A stretch of DNA of 64,000 nt from Streptomyces lincolnensis (lineage in GTDB: Bacteria; Actinomycetota; Actinomycetes; Streptomycetales; Streptomycetaceae). This document shows, piece by piece, positions 27,271 to 34,756 of this stretch. The DNA lies in contig NZ_CP016438.1 in the NCBI RefSeq assembly GCF_001685355.1, positions 3,968,001 through 4,032,000 on the forward strand. Reading direction: 5' to 3'. A program made the translations under genes and the position numbers. Each line of letters begins with the position of its first letter. Positions within the stretch are counted from its first letter, which is position 1. Under the pieces are notes generated by a model that was not told the DNA's origin, searched no databases, and worked only from the letters and a program-made list of their open reading frames with translations.

Positions 27271-27836
27271 CAGAGGTTGTGCTCCGGGGACGGGGATGCC
27301 ATCTGGGGATGTGCACCGGGATCGGGGGCGTCATCGAACGATGAGCGCCGGGTGTGCGGGTGCCACGGGGTGGGGGCACCGAGGGGACGAGCGCCGTCAG
27401 ACGACGGGCGTCGGCGGTACGGGTGCCGTCGGGTGGACAGCACCGGTGGGCCGAGTCCCGCCGGGGACGAACACCGGGGTGCGGTGCCCGTCCGGGCGAC
27501 GGAGGCGGGGTCTGGGACCGCCGGCGTCGGCGGGGGTACGCCGGGAGTGGGCGGTGAGACCGGGCGTCCGCCGGGGGCGGACGGTGAGGCGACGGCGGCC
27601 ACGGGGACCCGGTAACGCCGGCGGGGTCACAAGCGGGGCGCGCACTCCGAGCCGGTCACCGGACACCTCGTACCGGGACACCTCGTACTGGGACACCTCG
27701 TACCGGCCGCCGGAGTCCCTGGGCCAGGGAGCCGAGGGGCCTGGTCGCACGGGGAGCACGAGGCCGAGGCCGGCTCCCACGGCCTCGCGGCACGCCGCCG
27801 TCAACCGCCCCGCGCGCGCCGGGAAGCTCCCCGTCA
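27271..27836. other. Poorly defined stretch between membrane protein and deacetylase/synthase
   Basis: These 566 bases hold no clearly conserved gene. Two overlapping minus-strand frames exist. One (27397-27837) begins with an ATG sharing the A of the preceding stop (TGATG). The other (27270-27602) ends with a stop overlapping the synthase ATG in the same way. Both give Pro/Arg-rich products with weaker third-position bias than neighbours. The region may be a decayed or fast-evolving gene within the operon. Confidence 0.4.
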
Positions 27837-27837
27837 T
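27397..27837 (-). CDS. Possible coupled small protein, Arg/Pro-rich (uncertain)
   Basis: A 146-codon frame whose ATG overlaps the stop of the upstream membrane-protein gene by one base. The product has a tripled pentapeptide around RYEVSQYEVSRYEVSG (from the 15-base repeat) and then an Arg/Pro-rich tail. It contains a TTA leucine codon and an AGA codon, both rare in Streptomyces; if expressed it would depend on the bldA tRNA. Third-position GC is lower than in adjacent genes. No family is recognised. It could be non-coding. Confidence 0.25.
   Translation of the reverse strand: MTGSFPARAGRLTAACREAVGAGLGLVLPVRPGPSAPWPRDSGGRYEVSQYEVSRYEVSGDRLGVRAPLVTPPALPGPRGRRRLTVRPRRTPGLTAHSRRTPADAGGPRPRLRRPDGHRTPVFVPGGTRPTGAVHPTAPVPPTPVV
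27661..27705. repeat. Three tandem 15-bp repeats
   Basis: Unit GGACACCTCGTACCG three times, with one base change in the middle copy. The unit length is a multiple of three, so any reading frame through it is kept. Confidence 0.85.
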
Positions 27838-28985
27838 CAGGCGATGATCAGGATGGACGAGGAGGACGTCGAGGGCTCGGGGTCCGTCGGACCGGGGCTG
27901 GCCGACGCCGTGGCGACGGGGGCCGGGGAGGTCGTGCCGTCGGCCACGGTGCCGGGGCCGTCGCCGCCGTCGCCGGTGCCCGTGGTCTGGGTCGGTGTGG
28001 CGGTGGGACCGGTGTCGGTCGGTGTCGGGGTGGGCGTGGGTGTGACCGGCGGGGTCGGTGTCGGCGTCGGGTTGGGCACGGTCGGGTTGGTGCCCGGGCC
28101 CGTGGCGGTACCGGTCGGGGTCGGCGCGGTGGCCGTGGGTGTGCCCTGCCGGTCGGGGCTGGTGGTGGCACGGGGCGCGGAGGCGCCGGGCGCCGGAGCG
28201 GTGCCGGTGGCCTGTCCCGCCGTGGGCGTGGGCCCGGGCGAGATGCCCCCGACGCCGGACGGCAGCGCCGACTCGGCGGGCAGCGGCGGGGTGTCGACCT
28301 TGCCGGCGGGCCTGCCCTCGTCCTGGCCCGGCACGGGCAGCCAGGCCGCGTTGGAGTTGCCGGACAGCAGGGTGGCGACGATGACGACGGCGTAGGTCCC
28401 GCAGGCGAGGCCGACGGCTATGCCGATCCGGCGGAAGCGGCGGCTGCGGCGGCCCGACTCGTCGACGAAGACGGGCCCGTCGGAGCCGTCCTGGGCTGCC
28501 GCGGGGCCGCCCGGTCCGCCGCCCTTGGCCTGCCGTACGAGCAGGTCCTCCAGGTGCTGACCGATGTTGTCGAGTTGGACGGTCACCTCGTGCGGGTCGT
28601 GCGCGGGCGGGGTCCGCCCGGCAGCGGCCTCTTGGCCGGAACCCGACGCATCGGCCTCCTGCCACGGGTCACGGACGGCGGCCGCCGGACCCGTGTGGTC
28701 CGCGCCGGACCCGAACCCGCCGGGTGACGCGAGGATGTCGGCCCGGCCGGCCCGGCCGGTGTCGGGGACGCCTCGGGCGCCTCGGCCGCGATCTCTCGTC
28801 CCGTCCGTGACGGCGGCGGACCGGCCGCTCCCGCCCGGGATTCCGCTTCCGGGCTGGCTCGGAATCTTCGTGCCCCCGGTCTCCGGGAACGCCTGGGTAC
28901 CTCGCCCGGTGGGCGACGGATCCTGCTCGGACGCGGCCTCGGGCCATTCCGGTTGGGTGTCTTCCCGCAACTTCTTCACGCGCAC
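27837..28985 (-). CDS. Pro/Thr-rich single-pass membrane protein, unknown function
   Basis: A 382-residue protein I do not recognise. The first 190 residues are charged and Gly/Pro-rich, probably cytoplasmic, with one more ordered segment (VTVQLDNIGQHLEDLLVRQA). A membrane helix, IGIAVGLACGTYAVVIVATL, is near residue 192. The outside part of about 170 residues is Thr/Pro/Gly-rich with PTPTPTP runs, resembling a wall-spanning stalk. It ends SSSILIIA. GTG 28985 follows a G-rich stretch; GTG 28979 is an alternative. It lies directly upstream of the deacetylase/synthase pair on the same strand and may be part of that surface-polymer operon. Confidence 0.7.
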   Translation of the reverse strand: MRVKKLREDTQPEWPEAASEQDPSPTGRGTQAFPETGGTKIPSQPGSGIPGGSGRSAAVTDGTRDRGRGARGVPDTGRAGRADILASPGGFGSGADHTGPAAAVRDPWQEADASGSGQEAAAGRTPPAHDPHEVTVQLDNIGQHLEDLLVRQAKGGGPGGPAAAQDGSDGPVFVDESGRRSRRFRRIGIAVGLACGTYAVVIVATLLSGNSNAAWLPVPGQDEGRPAGKVDTPPLPAESALPSGVGGISPGPTPTAGQATGTAPAPGASAPRATTSPDRQGTPTATAPTPTGTATGPGTNPTVPNPTPTPTPPVTPTPTPTPTDTGPTATPTQTTGTGDGGDGPGTVADGTTSPAPVATASASPGPTDPEPSTSSSSILIIA

Positions 28986-29137
28986 GCATTCCCCCCACGG
29001 GACGGTTCCAGGTGCGCTTTCGACTCGAGCACCCGTCGGCCGAACCGAGCCCCCACCCGGTCCGAGCGCCCCCCTTTATCACACTGTGCTCAGGCCCAGA
29101 ATGTAGCGCACATGGAGGTTGTGTGTTGGACGCGCGG

Positions 29138-30112
29138 TCAATTGTTGACACTCATCAGGTCCACGTCAGTGGCTGGAATCCATCCACCCGCAGGTCGACG
29201 GGACCAGCCCTCTTCGGCTGTGAGTTCGAGCACTGCCCGGCGCAGCGCGTCGAAGCCGGGATGTGCCAGCCCCTTCCGCCACACCAGTGACACCGGCGAC
29301 AGGGGAATCGGATGTATGAGCGGACGCAGCACCCTCGCGGGCATGGCCGGAAAATCCACCACCGCGAGGATCGGATTGCACATTTTTGCCATCATCCGCT
29401 CGAACTCCTCGTGCCCCACGGCCAGCGGAACGGGTGGCGCGACCGAGATGCCCCTCCCCTCGAAGAGGCGGTACGCGAGATCGGTCCACTCCGGTGTGCG
29501 CGGATTCCCGGCGCCCGCGTACACCGACTCCCCGGCGAGCGCGTCGAGCGGCACCGCCTCCAGCGCCGCCAGCGGATGGTCCTCGGGCAGCACGACCGCC
29601 ATCGGCTCCAGGCGCACGAGCTGATGGTCGAGACCCGCCCGCAGCGCGGGGTCCAGCCCGGCGAACCGCCCGAAGGAGACGTCCAGCCGGCCCGCGAGCA
29701 GCTCGACCGCCGCGCCGGTCAGCCCGCTCTCGTAGCGGGCCATCAGCTCGCACTCGGGGGCGAGTCCACGGGCCCGGTGCAGCACCCTGCGGCTGGTGCC
29801 GAGATCCGGGTGGTTCAGATCCACCAGCAGCGGCCTGGCCTGCCCGAACGCGGCGAGCAGCTCCTCCTGTGCCGCCAGGACCCGGCGCGCGTACGGCACC
29901 AGCCGCTCGCCGTCGGCGGTCAGCGTCACCCGCCGGGTCGTCCGGACGAACAGCTCGGCGCCCAGCTCCCGCTCCAGTCGCCGCACATCCCGGCTGAGCG
30001 CCTGCTGGGCGACATAGAGCCGGGTGGCGGCGCGCGTGAAGTGGAGTTCCTCGGCGACGGCCAGGAAGGAGCGCAGCAGGCGGGGGTCGAGAGGGTGACC
30101 GGTCGTGGGCAT
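29138..30112 (-). CDS. LysR-family transcriptional regulator
   Basis: A 324-residue regulator. The N-terminal winged helix-turn-helix is LRSFLAVAEELHFTRAATRL to RRLERELGAELFVRTTR, followed by a linker helix and a two-lobed effector domain. It diverges from the MFS gene across 116 bases that contain matched GTGAAT half-sites (30137-30175), so the MFS exporter is its probable target. Effector unknown. The ATG at 30112 begins the DNA-binding domain within ten residues. Confidence 0.9.
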   Translation of the reverse strand: MPTTGHPLDPRLLRSFLAVAEELHFTRAATRLYVAQQALSRDVRRLERELGAELFVRTTRRVTLTADGERLVPYARRVLAAQEELLAAFGQARPLLVDLNHPDLGTSRRVLHRARGLAPECELMARYESGLTGAAVELLAGRLDVSFGRFAGLDPALRAGLDHQLVRLEPMAVVLPEDHPLAALEAVPLDALAGESVYAGAGNPRTPEWTDLAYRLFEGRGISVAPPVPLAVGHEEFERMMAKMCNPILAVVDFPAMPARVLRPLIHPIPLSPVSLVWRKGLAHPGFDALRRAVLELTAEEGWSRRPAGGWIPATDVDLMSVNN

Positions 30113-30136
30113 CCGGCGAAGCTACAACCCGGGTGC

Positions 30137-30175
30137 GTGAATCAGTACGGGAATTCACCACCGAGGTGCGTGAAT
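30137..30175. promoter_or_regulatory. LysR-type operator candidate with three GTGAAT half-sites
   Basis: GTGAAT-N10-ATTCAC forms an exact inverted repeat at 30137-30158 with the T-N11-A pattern of LysR sites. A direct copy of GGTGCGTGAAT at 30132-30142 recurs at 30165-30175, 33 bases or about three helical turns away, giving a third half-site. It is central between the divergent LysR and MFS genes. Confidence 0.6.
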
Positions 30176-30228
30176 GCGTCCCGAGCAGGTGTTGGACCCC
30201 TTGATCGGCCGCGGGCGACCGTTGGTCC

Positions 30229-31536
30229 ATGCCGCATCCCGCATCCGAGGACCCGAGAAGGCCTCCCCTGTTCACCGTCACCGCCGACACCCTCGTCGCC
30301 GTCGACTTCGGCCCGCGCACCGCCGGTGAACCCGGCCCGTACCGCCGACTGTTCGCCCTCCCCGGCACCCGTGCCTTCACCGTCGGGAACCTGCTGGCCC
30401 GCCTCCCGATGGGGATGTTCACCGTGAGCGCGGTCCTCATGATCGCCGGGACCCGGGGGTCGTACGCCCTCGCCGGTGCCGTCACCGCGACCGGGCTGGC
30501 GGCGACCGCGGTGGTCGCCCCGTGGACCGCGCGGCTCGTCGACCGGTACGGACAGGCCCGGATCGCCGTGCCCGCAACCCTGCTCGCGGCGCTGGGCTCA
30601 CTCGCGCTGGTGCTGTGCGTGCGGTCCGGGGCGCCCGCCTGGACGCTCTTCGTGGCGTACACGGCCACCGCCACGACCCCCAACACCGGGGGCATGTCCC
30701 GTGCCCGCTGGGCCCATCTGCTCGCCGGGAAGCCCGAGGCCCTGCACACCGCGAACTCCTTCGAGCAGGCGGCGGACGAGTTCTGCTTCATGCTGGGCCC
30801 GGTGCTCGCGGCCCTGCTGTGCGGGGCGTTCTTCCCCGAGGCGGGCACCCTGGCCGGCGTCGCGCTGCTCGTGAGCGGCATCCTGCTGTTCGCCGCGCAG
30901 CGTTCGACGGAGCCGCCGGTGCGCGACCGGGTCGCCGCGAGGACTCCCCTGCGCGCCCCCGGCATGCCCCCGCTGCTCGCGATCTGCTGCGCCATGGGGA
31001 CGGTGTTCGGGGCGATGGAGGTCGTCACGATCGCCTTCGCGGACGCGCAGGGGCACCGCTCGGCGGCCGGCGTGGTGCTCGCCCTCCAGGCGGCGGGCTC
31101 GTGCGCGGCGGGCCTGCTGTACGGGGCCGCGAGGCCGAAGGGGCCGGCCGGGCACCGCCATCCGTGGTGTGTCGCCGCCATGACCGCGCTGCTGACCCTG
31201 CCGCTGCTCGCCGCGTCCCTGACCGGCTCCCTGCTCGTGCTGGCGGGCGCGCTGCTGGTCGCGGGGATGGCGACGGCCCCGACGATGATCACGGGCATGG
31301 CGCTGATCCAGGAGCGCACCCCCGAGGGGCGCCTCAACGAGGGCATGACGCTCGCCGTCACCGGCCTGCTCGGCGGCATCGCCTGCGGGAGCGCCGTGGG
31401 GGGCTGGACGGTGGAGCACGTGTCGGCGACGGCCGGGTACGGGGTGCCGGTCGCGGCGGCCGCGGCGGCACTCATGATCGCGCTCCGGCCGTTCGATCCG
31501 TCGAATCGCTTCACCGATTCCTCCGCGCCCCATTGA
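30229..31536 (+). CDS. MFS transporter
   Basis: A 435-residue major facilitator with about 12 helices after a soluble lead of about 45 residues. The loop motif WTARLVDRYGQARIAVPATL between helices 2 and 3 resembles the MFS signature. Helix-rich stretches such as LLVAGMATAPTMITGMALIQ are typical of drug or sugar exporters. ATG 30229 is the first in frame; the soluble lead could mean a later true start. It is divergent from a LysR regulator. Substrate unknown; export of a small toxic compound is plausible. Confidence 0.88.
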   Translation: MPHPASEDPRRPPLFTVTADTLVAVDFGPRTAGEPGPYRRLFALPGTRAFTVGNLLARLPMGMFTVSAVLMIAGTRGSYALAGAVTATGLAATAVVAPWTARLVDRYGQARIAVPATLLAALGSLALVLCVRSGAPAWTLFVAYTATATTPNTGGMSRARWAHLLAGKPEALHTANSFEQAADEFCFMLGPVLAALLCGAFFPEAGTLAGVALLVSGILLFAAQRSTEPPVRDRVAARTPLRAPGMPPLLAICCAMGTVFGAMEVVTIAFADAQGHRSAAGVVLALQAAGSCAAGLLYGAARPKGPAGHRHPWCVAAMTALLTLPLLAASLTGSLLVLAGALLVAGMATAPTMITGMALIQERTPEGRLNEGMTLAVTGLLGGIACGSAVGGWTVEHVSATAGYGVPVAAAAAALMIALRPFDPSNRFTDSSAPH

Positions 31537-31565
31537 CGCACTCACAGGGGAGACATACGTTCGCC

Positions 31566-31604
31566 CGTCGAAGCGCTTCGACGTCCGACATCGAACCGAT
31601 TCGA
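31566..31604. promoter_or_regulatory. LacI-type operators upstream of sugar operon
   Basis: CGTCGAAGCGCTTCGACG (31566-31583) is an 18-base perfect palindrome with the central CG typical of LacI-family sites. TCGAACCGATTCGA (31591-31604) is a weaker second copy of the TCGAA...TTCGA arms, about 25 bases downstream. They lie 58-96 bases before the binding-protein start. The LacI gene at 37006 is the obvious ligand-responsive repressor. Confidence 0.7.
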
Positions 31605-31661
31605 CGATCGCTGCGCGACGCCCCGAGACCCATCCGGCTCCGACGTCGTGGAGGCACGGAA

Positions 31662-32960
31662 ATGTTGACGGCACGAAGGCGTGTGACGGCCCTGGCCGCG
31701 GCCGCCCTGAGCGGAGCGCTGCTCCTGACCTCCTGCGGCGACTCGGACAGCGGGTCCTCCGAGGACGGCAAGACCCTGCGGCTCTGGCACTACGAGGCCC
31801 CCAACAGCGCGATGGGGCAGGCCTGGAACGAGGCGATCGAGGAGTTCAAGGCCAAACACCCCGGTGTGAAGGTGGAGTTCGAGGCGAAGGGCTTCGAACA
31901 GATCCAGAAGACCGCCCCGATGGTCCTGAACTCCTCCGACGCGCCCGACGTGATGGAGTACAACAAGGGCAACGCGACGGCCGGCCTGCTGTCCAAGCAG
32001 GGGCTGCTCACGGACCTGACCTCCGAGGTGACGACCCGCGGCTGGGACAAGAAGCTGAGCGCGGGCGTCCGCACCACCAGCCAGTACGACGCCCAGGGCG
32101 TCATGGGCTCCGGCAAGTGGTACGGCGTGCCCAACTACGCCGAGTACACGATGGTCTTCTACAACAAGGACCTCTTCGCGAAGTACAAGATCCCCGAACC
32201 GAAGACGCTCGCCGACCTGACGGCCGCGATGGACGTCTTCGTCCGCAACAAGATCACCCCGCTCGCCAACAGCGGCGCCGAGTACCCCGCCCACCAGTAC
32301 CTCTACCAACTCGCCCTGTCGAAGGCCGACCGCTCCTGGGTCGACGCCTACCAGCTCTACAAGGGCAAGCCCGACTTCCACGACGCCGCCTGGACCTACG
32401 GCGCCGAGACCTTCGCCGACTGGGTGAAGAAGGGGTACATCGCCAAGGACTCCACCAGCGCCAAGGCGGAGCAGGCCGGTGTCTCCTTCATCCAGGGCAA
32501 GGCACCGATCTTCTTCTCCGGCAGCTGGTGGTACGGCCGCTTCGTCGACGAGGCGAAGTTCGACTGGGGCACCACCCTGTGGCCCGACTCCCCCCTCACC
32601 CTCGGCTCCGGCGGCAACCTCTGGGTGGTCCCCAAGGGCGCCAAGAACAAGAAGCTCGCCTACGACTTCATCGACATCACCATGTCGAAGAAGATCCAGA
32701 ACCTGCTCGGCAACAAGGGCGGGGTCCCGGTCGCGGCCGACCCGAGCGCCATCACCGACCCGAGGTCCAAGGAGCTGATCGCGAACTTCAACACCGTCTC
32801 CCAGCGCGACGGCCTGGCCTTCTACCCCGACTGGCCCGCCCCCGGCTACTACGACGTCCTGGTCTCCGAGACGCAGAAGCTGATCACGGGCGGCGCGAAG
32901 CCGGACGGCTATCTGGACGCCTTGCAGGAGGCGTACGACAAGGACGCGCCGAAGCGATGA
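31662..32960 (+). CDS. Sugar-binding lipoprotein of the alpha-xylosidase operon
   Basis: Family 1 solute-binding protein of 432 residues. The lipoprotein signal ends LLLTSC with Cys 25, then a Ser/Asp linker. KTLRLWHYEAPNSAMGQAWN begins the mature fold, and WYGVPNYAEYTMVFYNKDLF is a typical hinge segment. ATG 31662 has GGAGG about 9 bases upstream. It heads a six-gene run on the plus strand with 4-base overlaps to the permeases. From the GH31 and GH3 enzymes, the ligand is probably an alpha-xylosylated or beta-glucosidic oligosaccharide. Confidence 0.92.
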   Translation: MLTARRRVTALAAAALSGALLLTSCGDSDSGSSEDGKTLRLWHYEAPNSAMGQAWNEAIEEFKAKHPGVKVEFEAKGFEQIQKTAPMVLNSSDAPDVMEYNKGNATAGLLSKQGLLTDLTSEVTTRGWDKKLSAGVRTTSQYDAQGVMGSGKWYGVPNYAEYTMVFYNKDLFAKYKIPEPKTLADLTAAMDVFVRNKITPLANSGAEYPAHQYLYQLALSKADRSWVDAYQLYKGKPDFHDAAWTYGAETFADWVKKGYIAKDSTSAKAEQAGVSFIQGKAPIFFSGSWWYGRFVDEAKFDWGTTLWPDSPLTLGSGGNLWVVPKGAKNKKLAYDFIDITMSKKIQNLLGNKGGVPVAADPSAITDPRSKELIANFNTVSQRDGLAFYPDWPAPGYYDVLVSETQKLITGGAKPDGYLDALQEAYDKDAPKR

Positions 32961-33922
32961 CGGTGACCGTCGAACGGGGTGCGCGGACGGTCGGCAAGGG
33001 CCCCGCCGTCCGGCCCCCGCGCCGCCCCGGCTCCTCCTACGCCCTGTTCCTGCTGCCGGGTGCCCTCGCCTTCCTGACCGTGATCGTCGTGCCGTTCCTG
33101 ATGAACACCGGCGTGAGCTTCACGGACTGGCAGGGCGTGGGCTCCCCCGAGTGGTCCGGGCTCGCCAACTACCGCGAGCTGTTCGACGACTCCGAGTTCT
33201 GGGCGTCGTTCCGGCACAGCCTGTTCATGGTCGTGGCGATGGCCGCCGTACCGACGGCGATCGGGCTGGTCCTGGCCGCCGCGCTGTTCGACTACGTCGG
33301 CAAGCACTTCGGCGGCAAGGTCGCCGCCGTGCTCCGCGCCTGCTTCTACCTCCCCCAGGTGCTGCCCATCGCGGTCGCCGGCATCGTCTGGAGCTGGATC
33401 CTCGCCCCCGAGAACGGCTCCCTCAACGAGGTCCTGAAGGCTGTCGGGCTCTCCTCCTGGCAGCAGGACTGGCTCGGCGACCCCGACATCGCGCTCTACA
33501 GCGTCATGGGCGTGATGGTCTGGGTCCAGCTCGGCTTCCCCCTGGTCATCTTCATGGCCGGCCTGCAACGCGTCGACCCCCAGCTGCACGAGGCCGCCGA
33601 ACTGGACGGCGCCGGCTGGTGGCGCCGCTTCTGGCACATCACGCTCCCGCAGATCCGGCCGGAGATCTACGTGGTCCTCACCTGGTGCACGATCGCCGCG
33701 CTCAAGGTGTTCGGCGCGGTGTACGTCCTGACGAAGGGCGGACCGGGAGGCGCCACCAACGTGCCCTCCTACTTCTCCTTCACCACGTTCTTCGAGAAGA
33801 CGCAGGTCGGTTACGGCGCCGCGATCTCCACCGTCCTCACCGTGATCATCCTCGCCCTCTCCCTGATCGGCCTGAAGCTCCAGACCCGTGCCGAGGATGC
33901 CGAGGAAGGGGCCCGCGCATGA
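32957..33922 (+). CDS. Sugar ABC transporter permease, MalF type (alpha-xylosidase operon)
   Basis: A 321-residue permease with six predicted helices starting SSYALFLLPGALAFLTVIVV. The coupling motif is EAAELDGAGWWRRFWHITLP. ATG 32957 overlaps the binding-protein stop by 4 bases. The C terminus is charged. Works with the next gene; no ATPase is encoded nearby. Confidence 0.92.
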   Translation: MTVTVERGARTVGKGPAVRPPRRPGSSYALFLLPGALAFLTVIVVPFLMNTGVSFTDWQGVGSPEWSGLANYRELFDDSEFWASFRHSLFMVVAMAAVPTAIGLVLAAALFDYVGKHFGGKVAAVLRACFYLPQVLPIAVAGIVWSWILAPENGSLNEVLKAVGLSSWQQDWLGDPDIALYSVMGVMVWVQLGFPLVIFMAGLQRVDPQLHEAAELDGAGWWRRFWHITLPQIRPEIYVVLTWCTIAALKVFGAVYVLTKGGPGGATNVPSYFSFTTFFEKTQVGYGAAISTVLTVIILALSLIGLKLQTRAEDAEEGARA

Positions 33923-34743
33923 CCACAGTTCTGCGTCGCTATCCGGTGCTGATCGCCCTGTGCATCGGGGCCCTCTTCATGGTCGTGCCGTTCGCGATCG
34001 TCGCCGTCAACGCGGTCAAGTCGCCGACGGAGTACGCCCAGAACGGGCCGCTGAGCCTCCCCGAGGGCCTCTATCTCGACGGGATCAAGGACTTCTGGGA
34101 GCGCGTCGACTTCGGCCGGAAGCTGGTCAACTCGGTGCTGATCAGCGGGGCGGTGGCCGTTCTCGCGGTCGTGCTGTCGGTGCTGAACGCGTACGCGATC
34201 GGCATCGGCCGGATCAAGGGCCGCACCTGGGTGCTCGCCTTCTTCGTACTGGCGAACATGCTGCCGCAGGAGGCGCTGGTCTACCCGATCTACTACCTCA
34301 GCAAGGAGGCCGGCCTCTACGACACCAGGCTCAGCGTGATCATCGTGTTCACGGTGATCCAGGCCGCCTTCGGCACCTACCTGCTGTCCTCCGTGCTGGG
34401 CCAGTTCCCGCGCGAGATCCTGGAGGCGGCGCGTATCGACGGTGCCACCAAGTGGCAGGTGCTGTGGCGGATCGTGGTCCCCGTCAGCCGCCCCACCCTC
34501 GGTGTGCTGCTGGTCTTCTTCTTCATCTGGACCTGGAACGAGTTCCTGCTCCCCCTGGTCATGTTGATCTCCAACGACAACCAGACGGTGTCGGTGGCCC
34601 TCGGTGTCCTCCAGGGCCAGCGCCTGATGGACGCCACGATGACCAACGCGGCCGCCCTGCTCGGCACCCTCCCCGCGATCGTCTTCTTCCTCGTGTTCCA
34701 GCGGACCCTCACCCGCGGCATCGCCGTGGGTGCAGTCAAGTAA
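33919..34743 (+). CDS. Sugar ABC transporter permease, MalG type (alpha-xylosidase operon)
   Basis: A 274-residue permease with six helices and the coupling motif EAARIDGATKWQVLWRIVVP. ATG 33919 overlaps the preceding stop by 4 bases. FFFIWTWNEFLLPLVMLISN is a typical fifth-helix segment of this family. It ends 13 bases before the GH31 gene. Confidence 0.92.
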   Translation: MTTVLRRYPVLIALCIGALFMVVPFAIVAVNAVKSPTEYAQNGPLSLPEGLYLDGIKDFWERVDFGRKLVNSVLISGAVAVLAVVLSVLNAYAIGIGRIKGRTWVLAFFVLANMLPQEALVYPIYYLSKEAGLYDTRLSVIIVFTVIQAAFGTYLLSSVLGQFPREILEAARIDGATKWQVLWRIVVPVSRPTLGVLLVFFFIWTWNEFLLPLVMLISNDNQTVSVALGVLQGQRLMDATMTNAAALLGTLPAIVFFLVFQRTLTRGIAVGAVK

Positions 34744-34756
34744 GGATCCCCCCACC

